64,000 nucleotides of DNA from Actinoplanes lobatus (GTDB lineage: Bacteria; Actinomycetota; Actinomycetes; Mycobacteriales; Micromonosporaceae), in assembly GCF_014205215.1 (NCBI RefSeq), contig NZ_JACHNC010000001.1, positions 3,539,001 to 3,603,000 of the forward strand, in the 5' to 3' direction. The notes beneath the pieces were generated by a model. That model saw only the letters and a program-made list of their open reading frames with translations. It searched no databases and was not told where the DNA came from. The position numbers and the translations under genes are program-made. Shown here in pieces: positions 24,074 to 30,990 of the stretch. Numbering within the stretch: the stretch's first letter is position 1; the number at the start of each line of letters is the position of its first letter.

Positions 24074-24459
24074 GGCACCCTCAGGTCCTCGGCCATGGCC
24101 CGCTCGTGTGCGACTCGCACGTACGCGGGCACCCGGCCGTGACGGCTGACGGGGATGCCACGGCCGTCGGCCCAGGCACGCAGCTCGTCGTTCGACGCGC
24201 TCGGCGGCGGGGCGATCCGCTTGACGCGGAGGGCGTCGACGAGGCTGTGGCCGGTCTTGTGCTGCCAGGCGAGCGCCATCTGGGCGGCCCGGCCGCGCTG
24301 GTAGCCGGCGGCCCCAAGGGTGCGGGTGACGGTGATCGGGTCTTGCTGTTGGGTGTCGCGGCAGATGTCGGCGAAGGTGCGGCCGAGGCCCCACATGGCG
24401 AGGATCTGCGCGGCGTCATGGCCGACCGGGTAGCCGGCCATGACGATCGTGTCGGTCAC
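24070..24459 (-). CDS. Lsr2-like nucleoid-associated protein
   Basis: 129 residues from the GTG overlapping the upstream stop. The C-terminal domain reads NDELRAWADGRGIPVSRHGR then VPAYVRVAHE, closely like the Lsr2 DNA-binding domain, where an R-G-R motif inserts in the minor groove (here HGR). The N-terminal half differs from Lsr2 and contains a helix-rich segment (AAQILAMWGLGRTFADICRD). Lsr2 silences AT-rich and foreign DNA in actinobacteria; a phage version may antagonise or mimic it (inference). Confidence 0.65.
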   Translation of the reverse strand: MTDTIVMAGYPVGHDAAQILAMWGLGRTFADICRDTQQQDPITVTRTLGAAGYQRGRAAQMALAWQHKTGHSLVDALRVKRIAPPPSASNDELRAWADGRGIPVSRHGRVPAYVRVAHERAMAEDLRVP

Positions 24460-25400
24460 GAGGTGCCGCCGGGGCGTGGGATCCGGATCGTCCACATGCC
24501 GTTGCCCGCCTCGACCTGGCGGCCGTCGTAGAGCGAGATCTCCTCGTCGGTGAGCGGCCGCGTCGTGTCCTTCGGGAAGTGGACGTGGAGGAAGCCGAGG
24601 CCGGTGACCCACTGGCCGATCCAGTGGGTGTCGATTTCGTCCTCGATGACCGCGAGGGCGGGGGTGTCGCGGGAGATGTCGCCGGCGAACTGGTGGTGGG
24701 CCTCGGTGGCCATCACATATCTGGGGGATGCGAGTAGTTCTCGCGTATCCTGTGAGGTCATAGGATAACCGTGATTATCCAATGACCTCACAGCCTGATC
24801 TTGCGTCCCTGGCTCGACCACCCCGGCTTGCGCGGAGGCACAGAACGAGCCATCGCCGGTCGTTGCTGAACGAGTCCCGTTCAGGTATTCGATCGCGGCG
24901 GGCGTGAGCGACATTCGCGTGTCTTCGGGGGTGTCCGGGAGCGGCGCGTTGAGGGCTCGCCGGATCTCGCCGACCTGGATTTCGGCGTTGTCGTCGATTG
25001 GGTTGCCGTCGGTGTAGCTGATGAGGTCTTCGACGCGGGCGAGTGTGGCGGCGGCGTGTTCGTAGCGGCGGCGGTAGGCCTGTGCGGCGTGGCGGGCGTT
25101 CTCCTGGGCCTTGGCGAGGCGGTCTTCGAGGTCGGCGCGGAGGCGGTTGATCTCGACGTGGGCCTGTTCCAGGTCGAGGCGGAGGGCGGCGACCGTTGGC
25201 AGCTCGAAGTCGTTCAGACGGCGGAAGGCGGCGCCGGGGGCGGGCTGTGTGGGGCCGTCTGGGTGTGTGCGGCCGCGGGCGATGGTGGTCCACTGGCAGT
25301 CAGTGCTGTAGGTGTGGGGGTAGGGCTGGCCGGAGGGGCAGGGCTGGTTGTCGTGGCGTGCGTGCCGGATGCCGCCCTGCTCGATGTCGTCGTGGCTCAT
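24456..25400 (-). CDS. Hypothetical phage coiled-coil protein
   Basis: 314 residues with an N-terminal Cys/His-containing region, a coiled coil at ~70-130 (LRLDLEQAHVEINRLRADLED) and a separate C-terminal domain from the internal Met at about 215 (TSQDTRELLASPRYVMATEAHH). The 42-bp palindrome at 24751 lies at the junction, so it may represent two fused genes or have an internal start. No function assigned. Confidence 0.6.
   Translation of the reverse strand: MSHDDIEQGGIRHARHDNQPCPSGQPYPHTYSTDCQWTTIARGRTHPDGPTQPAPGAAFRRLNDFELPTVAALRLDLEQAHVEINRLRADLEDRLAKAQENARHAAQAYRRRYEHAAATLARVEDLISYTDGNPIDDNAEIQVGEIRRALNAPLPDTPEDTRMSLTPAAIEYLNGTRSATTGDGSFCASAQAGVVEPGTQDQAVRSLDNHGYPMTSQDTRELLASPRYVMATEAHHQFAGDISRDTPALAVIEDEIDTHWIGQWVTGLGFLHVHFPKDTTRPLTDEEISLYDGRQVEAGNGMWTIRIPRPGGTS
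24751..24792. promoter_or_regulatory. 42-bp near-perfect palindrome within a coding region
   Basis: Outer arms TGTGAGGTCAT/ATGACCTCACA (11 bp), an A-A mismatch, inner arms GGATAA/TTATCC, and a CCGTGA loop. It is AT-rich compared with its surroundings and lies just before an internal ATG. Possibly an operator or an RNA hairpin controlling internal initiation. Confidence 0.55.
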
Positions 25401-25801
25401 CGGGCCACTCCGCGCAGGGTCTCGGCGGCGAGGCGGTAGCCGTGCTGGTAGGCCGCTTCGATGGTGAGCGCGGTGAAGTTGTCCTCGGGCTTCCTTCGGC
25501 GGAGGACAACGCGACGGTCGTAGCCGGCCTCGGCGGCCTTATCGGCCAGCGTGTTCCAGCCCTCGTCTCCGAGGTTGCACGGCATCTGCTCGATGTGGGC
25601 GATGGCGTTGAGGCGCCCGGCTTGGTAGCCGGCGTCTCCGGCGCGGATGATCGCCTTGTTGATCTCGTGCATCAGGACGAGGAGGCCGGAGGGGACGGGG
25701 ATACCGAGTCGTTCGAGCCATGCGCGGATGGCGATGGTGTCGCCGATGGGGATGCCGGATGCCTCTAGGTAGATCTCGGCGGTCTTGATGCTGTCGGTCA
25801 T
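25397..25801 (-). CDS. Hypothetical phage protein
   Basis: 134 residues, ATG start overlapping its neighbour. Alpha-helical throughout (GLLVLMHEINKAIIRAGDAGYQ, then AAYQHGYRLAAETLRG). No recognised family. Confidence 0.6.
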   Translation of the reverse strand: MTDSIKTAEIYLEASGIPIGDTIAIRAWLERLGIPVPSGLLVLMHEINKAIIRAGDAGYQAGRLNAIAHIEQMPCNLGDEGWNTLADKAAEAGYDRRVVLRRRKPEDNFTALTIEAAYQHGYRLAAETLRGVAR

Positions 25802-25977
25802 GTGCGGCGCTCCGATTCGATCGTGAGGCGGATTTGGCGTGCTCGGGCGGGTGTGATCCAGGAGTCCGGCTGTTCGGGCTCCTGGGCGGGTTTGGTGGCG
25901 CGGGCGGCGGCTCTGGCTACGGCGGCTGCGGCTGTGTCGCGGGTGCGTTTCTCGCCGGGGGTCAGGTGTGGCTGCAT
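25798..25977 (-). CDS. Small basic phage protein
   Basis: 59 residues from an ATG in a TGATG overlap. Lys/Arg/Ala-rich, with the C-terminal WITPARARQIRLTIESERR. Just under common ORF cut-offs. Confidence 0.55.
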   Translation of the reverse strand: MQPHLTPGEKRTRDTAAAAVARAAARATKPAQEPEQPDSWITPARARQIRLTIESERRT

Positions 25978-26312
25978 CACGTGCTGGGCACCACCACCAG
26001 GCGGCCAGCCCGTACCGCGACGGCTTCCTTGGCCTTCTTGGCGCGCCGCTTCCAGCGGTTCTCGTCGTCTGGCCAGTTCCGGTAGTGCCACCAGTTCCAC
26101 AGGTTGATCGCGTCGAAGACGATCTGCCAGGGCGTCGGGGAGTGCCAGTCTCTGACTGCGGCGAGTAGCAGGCCGGGCGGCGCGAAGAGCCACAGTTCCT
26201 GGTGTGCGCGGGCGAAGGAGCGCCACAGTGTCTCCGCCTTGGACCGGTTCCCGCGGATCTGGCAGTAGATGTGGCCGATCAGGGCGAAGACGAGCGCCAG
26301 GAGCCAGGTCAT
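25977..26312 (-). CDS. Membrane protein, 5' end removed by TnpB element
   Basis: 111 residues as it now stands, beginning MTWLLALVFALIGHIYCQ, a hydrophobic N-terminal anchor, followed by a basic segment and a second hydrophobic stretch (FAPPGLLLAAV). Joining the flanks of the adjacent element in frame puts 13 further codons (MADTLITLARVIS) in front, so the original product was about 124 residues. The current ATG is preceded by GGAGGA from the element, so translation probably continues from the internal Met. Confidence 0.7.
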   Translation of the reverse strand: MTWLLALVFALIGHIYCQIRGNRSKAETLWRSFARAHQELWLFAPPGLLLAAVRDWHSPTPWQIVFDAINLWNWWHYRNWPDDENRWKRRAKKAKEAVAVRAGRLVVVPST

Positions 26313-27698
26313 CAGATTCCTCCGTGGAGACTCCGGCCTTCAGGCCGGAGAGGAAACGGAACCCCTGCGGAGCAGGTCAGGGACAGCCCATTCGCCGTCA
26401 AGGCGGATGGGCGTCTACCCACGGACCGTCCGCGAGGGTGGTTCCACATAGGTGTGTTAGCTTGTGAGCCGTGTCCGAACGTGCTGTGAAGCGGGCTTTC
26501 AAGTTCCGCTTCCACCCGACTCCGGAGCAGGCCGACCTGCTGAACCGGACGTTCGGGTGTGTGCGCAAGGTGTACAACCTGGCCCTGGAGGCCCGCACCA
26601 CCGCCTGGTATCAGCGCCGGGAGCGGGTCAACTACAACGCCACCAGCGCCATGCTGACGGCGTGGAAGAAGACCGAGGAACTCGCGTTCCTCAACGAGGT
26701 CTCCGCCGTGCCGCTGCAGCAGGGCCTGCGGCATCTGCAAGGTGCGTTCGCCGCGTTCTGGGAGAAACGGGCCCGGTATCCGCGGTTCAAGTCCAAACAC
26801 AAGTCGCGGGCCTCGGCCGAGTTCACCCCGTCCGCGTTCCGCTGGAACAACGGCGAACTGACCCTGGCCAAGACGGCCACCCCGCTGGACATTGTCTGGT
26901 CGAGGCCACTGCCCGAAGGGCAGTCGCCGTCGACCGTGACCGTGTCCCGCGACAGCGCCGGCCGCTGGTTCGTGTCCCTGCTCTGCCAGGACACGATCGA
27001 ACCCCTCCCGACCGTCGAGAACGCGGTCGGGATCGACGCCGGACTCGACCACCTGATCACCCTGTCCACCGGCGAGAAGATCACCAATCCCCGTCACGAA
27101 CGCGCCGACCGTGAGCGGCTGGCCCGCGCCCAGCGGGAACTGGCCCGTAAAGAAAAGGGCTCCAGGAACCGGGACAAGGCCCGGCTGAAGGTCGCCCGCA
27201 TCCACGCCCGCATCAGCGACCGGCGCCGCGACCACCTGCACAAACTGACCACTCGGCTCGTGCGTGAGACCCAAACGCTCGTGATCGAGGACCTGACCGT
27301 GCGCAACATGGTCAAGAACCACACCCTGGCCCGCGCCATCAGTGACGCGGCCTGGACCACCTTCCGCGAACAGTTGACCTACAAATGCCAGTGGTACGGC
27401 CGGAACCTGGTCGTGATCGACCGCTGGTACCCGTCGTCCAAGGTCTGCTCGGCCTGCGGGCACCTCACCGAGAAAATGCCGCTCAACGTGCGGTCGTGGA
27501 CCTGCCCCTGCGGGGCCGCCCACGACCGTGACGTCAACGCGGCACGCAACATCCTGGCCGCCGGGCAGGCGGTGTCGGCCTATGGAGCTGGCGTAAGACC
27601 TCAACGGAAACCTCCGTCCGGGGCAGCAGGCTGAGAAGTAGGAAACCCGGTGGGCGACCACCGGAATCCCCGTCCCTTCAGGGCGGGGAGGATGTCAA
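26313..27698 (+). mobile_element. IS200/IS605-family tnpB-only element, copy 1
   Basis: 1386 bp. Boundaries come from comparing the three copies: each follows TCAT on the left and ends ...GATGTCAA on the right. No target duplication. The left end has a perfect 8-bp hairpin with TTCA loop at 26331-26350. The right end has a CCGGTGG/CCACCGG hairpin (27647-27664) and a CCCCG(T)CCC/GGGCGGGG hairpin with one bulged T, the kind of imperfect stem recognised by Y1 transposases. The TCAT/TCAA pair parallels left and right cleavage sites of the family. No tnpA is present, so movement must rely on a transposase in trans. Confidence 0.9.
26471..27634 (+). CDS. tnpB: TnpB RNA-guided nuclease, copy 1
   Basis: 387 residues from a GTG. 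All catalytic elements are intact: RuvC-I D189 (GIDAG), RuvC-II E273 (VIEDL), zinc finger C326/C329 and C345/C347 (SACGH, CPCG), and RuvC-III D354 (HDRDVNAAR). The N-terminal domain has the usual KFRFHPTPEQADLLNRTFG. TnpB cuts DNA next to its TAM, guided by RNA made from the element's right end, and helps the element persist. All three copies encode the same protein. Confidence 0.92.
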   Translation: MSERAVKRAFKFRFHPTPEQADLLNRTFGCVRKVYNLALEARTTAWYQRRERVNYNATSAMLTAWKKTEELAFLNEVSAVPLQQGLRHLQGAFAAFWEKRARYPRFKSKHKSRASAEFTPSAFRWNNGELTLAKTATPLDIVWSRPLPEGQSPSTVTVSRDSAGRWFVSLLCQDTIEPLPTVENAVGIDAGLDHLITLSTGEKITNPRHERADRERLARAQRELARKEKGSRNRDKARLKVARIHARISDRRRDHLHKLTTRLVRETQTLVIEDLTVRNMVKNHTLARAISDAAWTTFREQLTYKCQWYGRNLVVIDRWYPSSKVCSACGHLTEKMPLNVRSWTCPCGAAHDRDVNAARNILAAGQAVSAYGAGVRPQRKPPSGAAG

Positions 27699-27714
27699 GC
27701 TGATGACCCGGGCA
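27560..27714 (+). ncRNA. Putative omega RNA of copy 1
   Basis: In this family the guide RNA comes from the 3' part of tnpB through the right end, with the guide taken from the flank. The two right-end hairpins would be its 3' scaffold, and the guide would start at 27699 (GCTGATGACCCGGG). The 5' limit is a guess. Confidence 0.5.
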
Positions 27715-27737
27715 AGGGTGATGAGCGTGTCAGCCAT
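27678..27737 (-). pseudogene. Severed 5' end of the membrane-protein gene
   Basis: ATG at 27737 encodes MADTLITLARVIS, then runs into the element as LTSSPP and stops at 27678. In the empty site it continues in frame with MTWLLALV on the far side of copy 1. The start overlaps the stop of the upstream gene (ATGGCTGA). Confidence 0.75.
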
Positions 27738-27972
27738 GGTCGGTCTCCTCGGTCGGCAGTGAGCGCAGATGGCGGGCGGGCGGCTCGTCTCGGTCGGCGG
27801 CGATCCGCATTGAGCGGCAGATGCCGCAGTAGGCCGGGTCGGTCTTCGGGTACGGGCAGTCGGCGTGATGGCCGTTGCGGGCACGGCGGGCCGGGTAGAA
27901 GGCGGGGCGGGCGCCGGTTCGCGGGTTGACGGTCGGGTCGTCGGCGTGGAGTCGGATGACCTGGGCGCTCAC
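27730..27972 (-). CDS. Small Cys-rich phage protein
   Basis: 80 residues, GTG start in a GTGA overlap. HADCPYPKTDPAYCGICRSMRI holds three Cys and a His that could bind zinc. Function unknown. Confidence 0.6.
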   Translation of the reverse strand: MSAQVIRLHADDPTVNPRTGARPAFYPARRARNGHHADCPYPKTDPAYCGICRSMRIAADRDEPPARHLRSLPTEETDHG

Positions 27973-28766
27973 GGGGCTACCTCTGCGGCGTGCTGGCGGG
28001 CTTGGTGGGCGGCGATGGCGGCGGCGCGGCGTTCGCGGGCTTCGGCGATGGCTTCGGCCGCCCGGTCACCTCGGCCGAACGGCGAGCGCAGTTCAGGCAT
28101 CGGAGGAATCGAATTTCTCGGCTTTTCTCGCACGCGCGGACCCGCAGCGTCCGTACCCAGATTTCCCCCGGTGTCAGGAGAGGTGAGTTCTTTCGGGTAG
28201 GTGGTAAGGGAAGGTGGGGGCTCATCCTGGGTGAGCGCAGATGGCGTCCCAGGTGAGCGCAGATGGCCGGTATCTGCGCTCACCTGGGTGGGCGCAGATG
28301 GCTCTGGCTGAGGCTCGGGTTCTGCGCTCTGCTCGGGTGAGCGCAGATGCTTGGCTCGGATGGTGCGGTCGGACGACCCGGCACGGTTCCGATTGCGGAT
28401 CTCGTCGCGCATCCGGTCGTACGCTGCGGGGTCCGGCAGATCGATGTGTTCCAGCAGCTGGGTGCCGAGGACGAGCCGGTACTCGTCGGACAGGCCTCGG
28501 CGGAAGTTGCCGTGCCTGACCAGCTCGATCAGGCCGACAACGCGCATCCAGGCCAGGTAGCGGCGGGCGGTGGAGTAGCCGATCTCGCAGTCGACGGCCA
28601 GGCGGGCCACGCCACAGTGGATGCCGGTCCCGTCGGCATCCGCATAGGAGCTGAAGGTGAGCGCAACACCCTTGCGTTCGCGGCCGAGCCGGGCACGGCG
28701 CACGAGGGCGTTCCAGGCGCCGACGGTGACGCCGATGTCGGGTGGGGTGAGCGCAGATTGCGTCAT
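27969..28766 (-). CDS. Replication initiator-like HTH protein with internal origin
   Basis: 265 residues. The N-terminal ~100 form a winged-helix domain (SYADADGTGIHCGVARLAVD, STARRYLAWMRVVGLIELV), the pattern of phage O-type and HTH_36 initiators. The middle is a Ser/Pro/Glu linker; the C-terminal tail is basic and Ala-rich. The linker DNA consists of repeated GTGAGCGCAGAT iterons, as in lambda O, where the origin lies inside the gene. No helicase motif is present, so the host helicase is probably recruited. Confidence 0.7.
   Translation of the reverse strand: MTQSALTPPDIGVTVGAWNALVRRARLGRERKGVALTFSSYADADGTGIHCGVARLAVDCEIGYSTARRYLAWMRVVGLIELVRHGNFRRGLSDEYRLVLGTQLLEHIDLPDPAAYDRMRDEIRNRNRAGSSDRTIRAKHLRSPEQSAEPEPQPEPSAPTQVSADTGHLRSPGTPSALTQDEPPPSLTTYPKELTSPDTGGNLGTDAAGPRVREKPRNSIPPMPELRSPFGRGDRAAEAIAEARERRAAAIAAHQARQHAAEVAP
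28231..28348. repeat. Iteron cluster inside the initiator gene (candidate origin)
   Basis: Copies of GTGAGCGCAGAT at 28231, 28253 and 28337, one inverted at 28272-28283, a one-mismatch copy at 28288, and a degenerate inverted half near 28320. Spacing is irregular and both orientations occur. Confidence 0.7.
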
Positions 28767-28792
28767 GGGCGCTCACCCGGGCGAGCGCAGAT
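28747..28792. repeat. Second iteron cluster at the initiator's 5' end
   Basis: GTGAGCGCAGAT at 28747-28758 and GCGAGCGCAGAT at 28781-28792, with an inverted GGCGCTCAC half between them. They overlap the start codon region, so the protein could also repress its own gene. Confidence 0.65.
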
Positions 28793-28954
28793 GGTTCGGG
28801 CACGCGGCATGGCGCGGTAGGGCTCTGGCATCATGAAGCCAGGCGTCCTTCCGGTCGGGATAAGCGACGGGTATGGACTGCCGAGTCGGCCGGGTGTGGG
28901 CGCTCCAACGCCCTGCCCGGCCGCGCTGTCTCGGCGGCCGTTTGTGCTGCTCAT
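28763..28954 (-). CDS. Small protein upstream of the initiator
   Basis: 63 residues from the ATG at 28954, ending in an ATGA overlap with the initiator start. Low complexity (Gly/Pro/Arg). The only evidence is the overlap arrangement seen throughout this operon; an internal Met-Met start would give a shorter peptide. Confidence 0.4.
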   Translation of the reverse strand: MSSTNGRRDSAAGQGVGAPTPGRLGSPYPSLIPTGRTPGFMMPEPYRAMPRARTICARPGERP

Positions 28955-28958
28955 CCTA

Positions 28959-29073
28959 CCGGTCCGGTCTGTCCGGGAGTCCACCGACCCACCCCGTCGC
29001 GTCACGAAAACAGTCGATCTTTCTGATAGATGGCGAACTGTCCGATCCGGCCCTCCCCAACCGGACCGGACAG
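28959..29073. promoter_or_regulatory. Repeated CTGTCCGGTCCGG operator-like boxes
   Basis: CCGGACCGGACAG at 29061-29073 is the inverted partner of CTGTCCGATCCGG at 29038-29050. A related box (CCGGTCCGGTCTGTCCGG) lies at 28959-28976. They fall in the ~124-base gap before the replication genes, a likely promoter/operator region. Confidence 0.5.
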
Positions 29074-29078
29074 CACGG

Positions 29079-29351
29079 TCAGGCCTCCGGGAAACAGCCG
29101 GGTTCGGTGCAGGCGTGCGCGCCCATGTGGTCGGCCCACGCCGCCGTGAATAGCGCGGCCGACGGGCCCTTCGGGTCACATGCCGCGACCGGCACGTCCA
29201 CCTCCGCCGGCTGGTTACTGCCCATCGCGCGGCCGGTATTCGTGCGCTTGTCGCTGGCCGGGCGGTGGGCGATCGCGCCGGGGCCGAGCTGGCCTCTGAC
29301 GGCGAGGCTGTAGCCGCCGGTCAGCAGCTCACGCGGGATTGGTGTGCTCAT
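29079..29351 (-). CDS. Hypothetical phage protein
   Basis: 90 residues from the ATG at 29351, in a TGATG overlap. Contains PIPRELLTGGYSLAVRGQLG and a C-terminal DHMGAHACTEPGC. Function unknown. Confidence 0.55.
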   Translation of the reverse strand: MSTPIPRELLTGGYSLAVRGQLGPGAIAHRPASDKRTNTGRAMGSNQPAEVDVPVAACDPKGPSAALFTAAWADHMGAHACTEPGCFPEA

Positions 29352-29566
29352 CAGGTGTCTCCTCGGGTCCATGCGGTGAGGTCCAGCCAGGGCCGGTCGA
29401 TGGGGACGGCCGCGGCGAGGACGAAGATCAGCCGCCAGCGGTCAGCGGGGTCAGGGAGCTGGTGGCGGAGCCAGGTGCCGTTGGCCTCGGCGCCGTACTC
29501 CCGCACCCGGGCCGCCAGCTGTGCGGCGACCTGGGCGAGCCGGTCGGCGGCGTCATCCGAGGCCAC
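29351..29566 (-). CDS. Hypothetical phage protein
   Basis: 71 residues from a GTG. Helical (ADRLAQVAAQLAARVREYG), then WRLIFVLAAAVPIDRPWLDL. Overlaps both neighbours. Confidence 0.55.
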   Translation of the reverse strand: MASDDAADRLAQVAAQLAARVREYGAEANGTWLRHQLPDPADRWRLIFVLAAAVPIDRPWLDLTAWTRGDT

Positions 29567-29765
29567 CGGCCACCGCCAGGTCGAACAGCTCCAGCTGCCC
29601 GTCGACCAGCCCGGCCGGCACCGTCCGGGTGGAGGCGGCGAGCAGGGTGGTGCAGCGGCGGGACTGGGTGAGGCCGAGACGGCGGGCGCAGGTGGGGCCG
29701 ACGCCGCGGGCCCGGGCGAGCGGGTCCCGCAGCTTCCGGGCGCACACCCGACACCGGCGGCTCAC
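29553..29765 (-). CDS. DUF6011-like zinc-finger protein
   Basis: 70 residues from the GTG at 29765 (GTGA overlap). The N-terminus RRCRVCARKLRDPLARARG then VGPTC has the CxxC...GxGPxC pattern of the DUF6011 family common in actinophages. The remainder is hydrophobic/acidic. Confidence 0.65.
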   Translation of the reverse strand: MSRRCRVCARKLRDPLARARGVGPTCARRLGLTQSRRCTTLLAASTRTVPAGLVDGQLELFDLAVAGGLG

Positions 29766-29959
29766 CCGCCACCTCGCGTGTCGTGACCAGGCCGGTAGTG
29801 GTAGTCCCGGCCGTCGCGGCGCTGAGTCGTCCAGCCCTCCGCCTTGGCGTCGGCAAGCGCCTTCGCCCGAGTGTTGGCGTAGATCGCGGGATCGCAGCCA
29901 TACGGATCGCCGGGGAGGCCGCAGTCGCACCGCAACTCGTACTCGGTGTAGATGCTCAC
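29762..29959 (-). CDS. Small Cys-rich phage protein
   Basis: 65 residues from a GTG. RCDCGLPGDPYGCDPAIY gives three cysteines; the C-terminus is basic with aromatic residues (RRDGRDYHYRPG). Short overlaps with both neighbours. Confidence 0.55.
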   Translation of the reverse strand: MSIYTEYELRCDCGLPGDPYGCDPAIYANTRAKALADAKAEGWTTQRRDGRDYHYRPGHDTRGGG

Positions 29960-30099
29960 AGGACACCGAGCCGTGCCGCGGTGACGACCTCGGCGTGCTG
30001 CCGGTCGTGCACCTCGCCGCCCACACACGGGCCACCGCACGCGCCGCAGTAGTCGTCCTCGTCCGGCTCCGGCGGGTCGAAGTCCAGGTCGGCGTTCAC
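29956..30099 (-). CDS. 47-residue acidic CxxC protein
   Basis: GTG start at 30099, stop overlapping the next start. The peptide opens NADLDFDPPEPDEDDYCGAC and includes GGPCVGGEVHDRQH, a possible zinc site. Short, but joined to the operon by GTGA overlaps on both sides. Confidence 0.55.
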   Translation of the reverse strand: MNADLDFDPPEPDEDDYCGACGGPCVGGEVHDRQHAEVVTAARLGVL

Positions 30100-30320
30100 C
30101 GGTCGCCTGCCCGGCGCTGGTGCTCGGCCTGGGCCTCGGCCCGCTCCTGCTCGGCGGTGGTGATCGTGTCCTCGTCGTGCACCGAGTTCTCCCGCGACAG
30201 CGGGCAGCAGGCGCCCACGCCAGGGACCTCGCTGGGCCGCCAGCGGTGCGAGGCGATCCCGCGGTGAGGCTGGCGGGCCCGCCGGACCGGCTGGAGGCCG
30301 ATCCGGCTACGGCGCCTCAC
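30096..30320 (-). CDS. Small hypothetical phage protein
   Basis: 74 residues from a GTG. Basic first half (RRRSRIGLQPVRRARQPHRG), acidic C-terminus (VHDEDTITTAEQERAEAQAE). GTGA overlaps on both sides. Confidence 0.5.
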   Translation of the reverse strand: MRRRSRIGLQPVRRARQPHRGIASHRWRPSEVPGVGACCPLSRENSVHDEDTITTAEQERAEAQAEHQRRAGDR

Positions 30321-30364
30321 GCGACCGCTCCAACCTGCTCAAAGGTGACGCGGTAGGCGGCCAT
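30317..30364 (-). CDS. 15-codon overlapping ORF
   Basis: ATG in a TGATG overlap with the 208-residue gene; stop in a GTGA overlap with the next. The peptide MAAYRVTFEQVGAVA resembles the opening of longer YRVTFE-type phage proteins, so it may be a truncated gene or a coupling leader. Confidence 0.3.
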   Translation of the reverse strand: MAAYRVTFEQVGAVA

Positions 30365-30990
30365 CAGGACTCGTCCTCCGAGCAGCCCTCGTCGTGCTGG
30401 ACGACGCTCCTGCTGCACCCGGGGCACCCCGGATAGCCGGGCTCCCCGAACTCCGGCACATATGCCGGCACGTCCTCCTCTTCCTCCGGTTCATGGACGG
30501 CAGCAGCCGCGCGCTGCGGCTGGAGCCGTTCCAGGAGCTCGGCCCCGACCACCGCATACACCTGCTTCGCCTCACGGGAGGCGCGAATCGTCAGCGCGCC
30601 CGGGACGCCACCAGGTCGGACCGACATACCCGGCACGATCTCCCCGGTCTGCGGGTCCACCACCACATCCCCGGCCGGCACCGTCCGGGCCAGCAGGGCG
30701 GCCTGAAACGAAGCCCGAACCTGGTGGATGGTCTCGACCTCGCCCGGGTACCGCTGCTGGCACCAGGCCAGCAGCGCGGCGATGTCGGAGATGTACGCGG
30801 TCTCCTTCGACAGCGGGAGCGCGACGGTGCCGAGGTCGGGCAGGCGCCACGACGGGGCGGTGCCCTGCTGGTCGAGTTCGGCGCGTGCGTCGTCGGCGAG
30901 CTGCTGCCGGAGGCTCCCGGCCCGGTCCTTGGCGGCGGTGGCCAGGGCCTCCATGCGGAGGATCTCGGCGACCTGGTCGGCGCGGTTCAT
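30364..30990 (-). CDS. Hypothetical phage protein beside recombination genes
   Basis: 208 residues. N-terminal helices (MNRADQVAEILRMEALATAA), a middle domain with WRLPDLGTVALPLSKETAYI, an acidic linker, and C-terminal CPGCSRSV. The ATG is preceded by GGAGGA from TnpB copy 2, which has separated the gene from its native GGAGGGG. Neighbourhood (Sak4-like ATPase two genes up) suggests DNA metabolism, but the fold is not recognised. Confidence 0.6.
   Translation of the reverse strand: MNRADQVAEILRMEALATAAKDRAGSLRQQLADDARAELDQQGTAPSWRLPDLGTVALPLSKETAYISDIAALLAWCQQRYPGEVETIHQVRASFQAALLARTVPAGDVVVDPQTGEIVPGMSVRPGGVPGALTIRASREAKQVYAVVGAELLERLQPQRAAAAVHEPEEEEDVPAYVPEFGEPGYPGCPGCSRSVVQHDEGCSEDES

Noticed and set aside
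24456..25400. Terminator interpretation of the 24751 palindrome
   Set aside because: It lies inside an open frame that continues on both sides and lacks a T-run.
26312..27661. 449-codon open frame antisense to tnpB, present in all three copies
   Set aside because: It mirrors tnpB codon by codon in high-GC DNA and has no family pattern. It ends at TGATGA next to the phage ATG, but a coding role is not supported.
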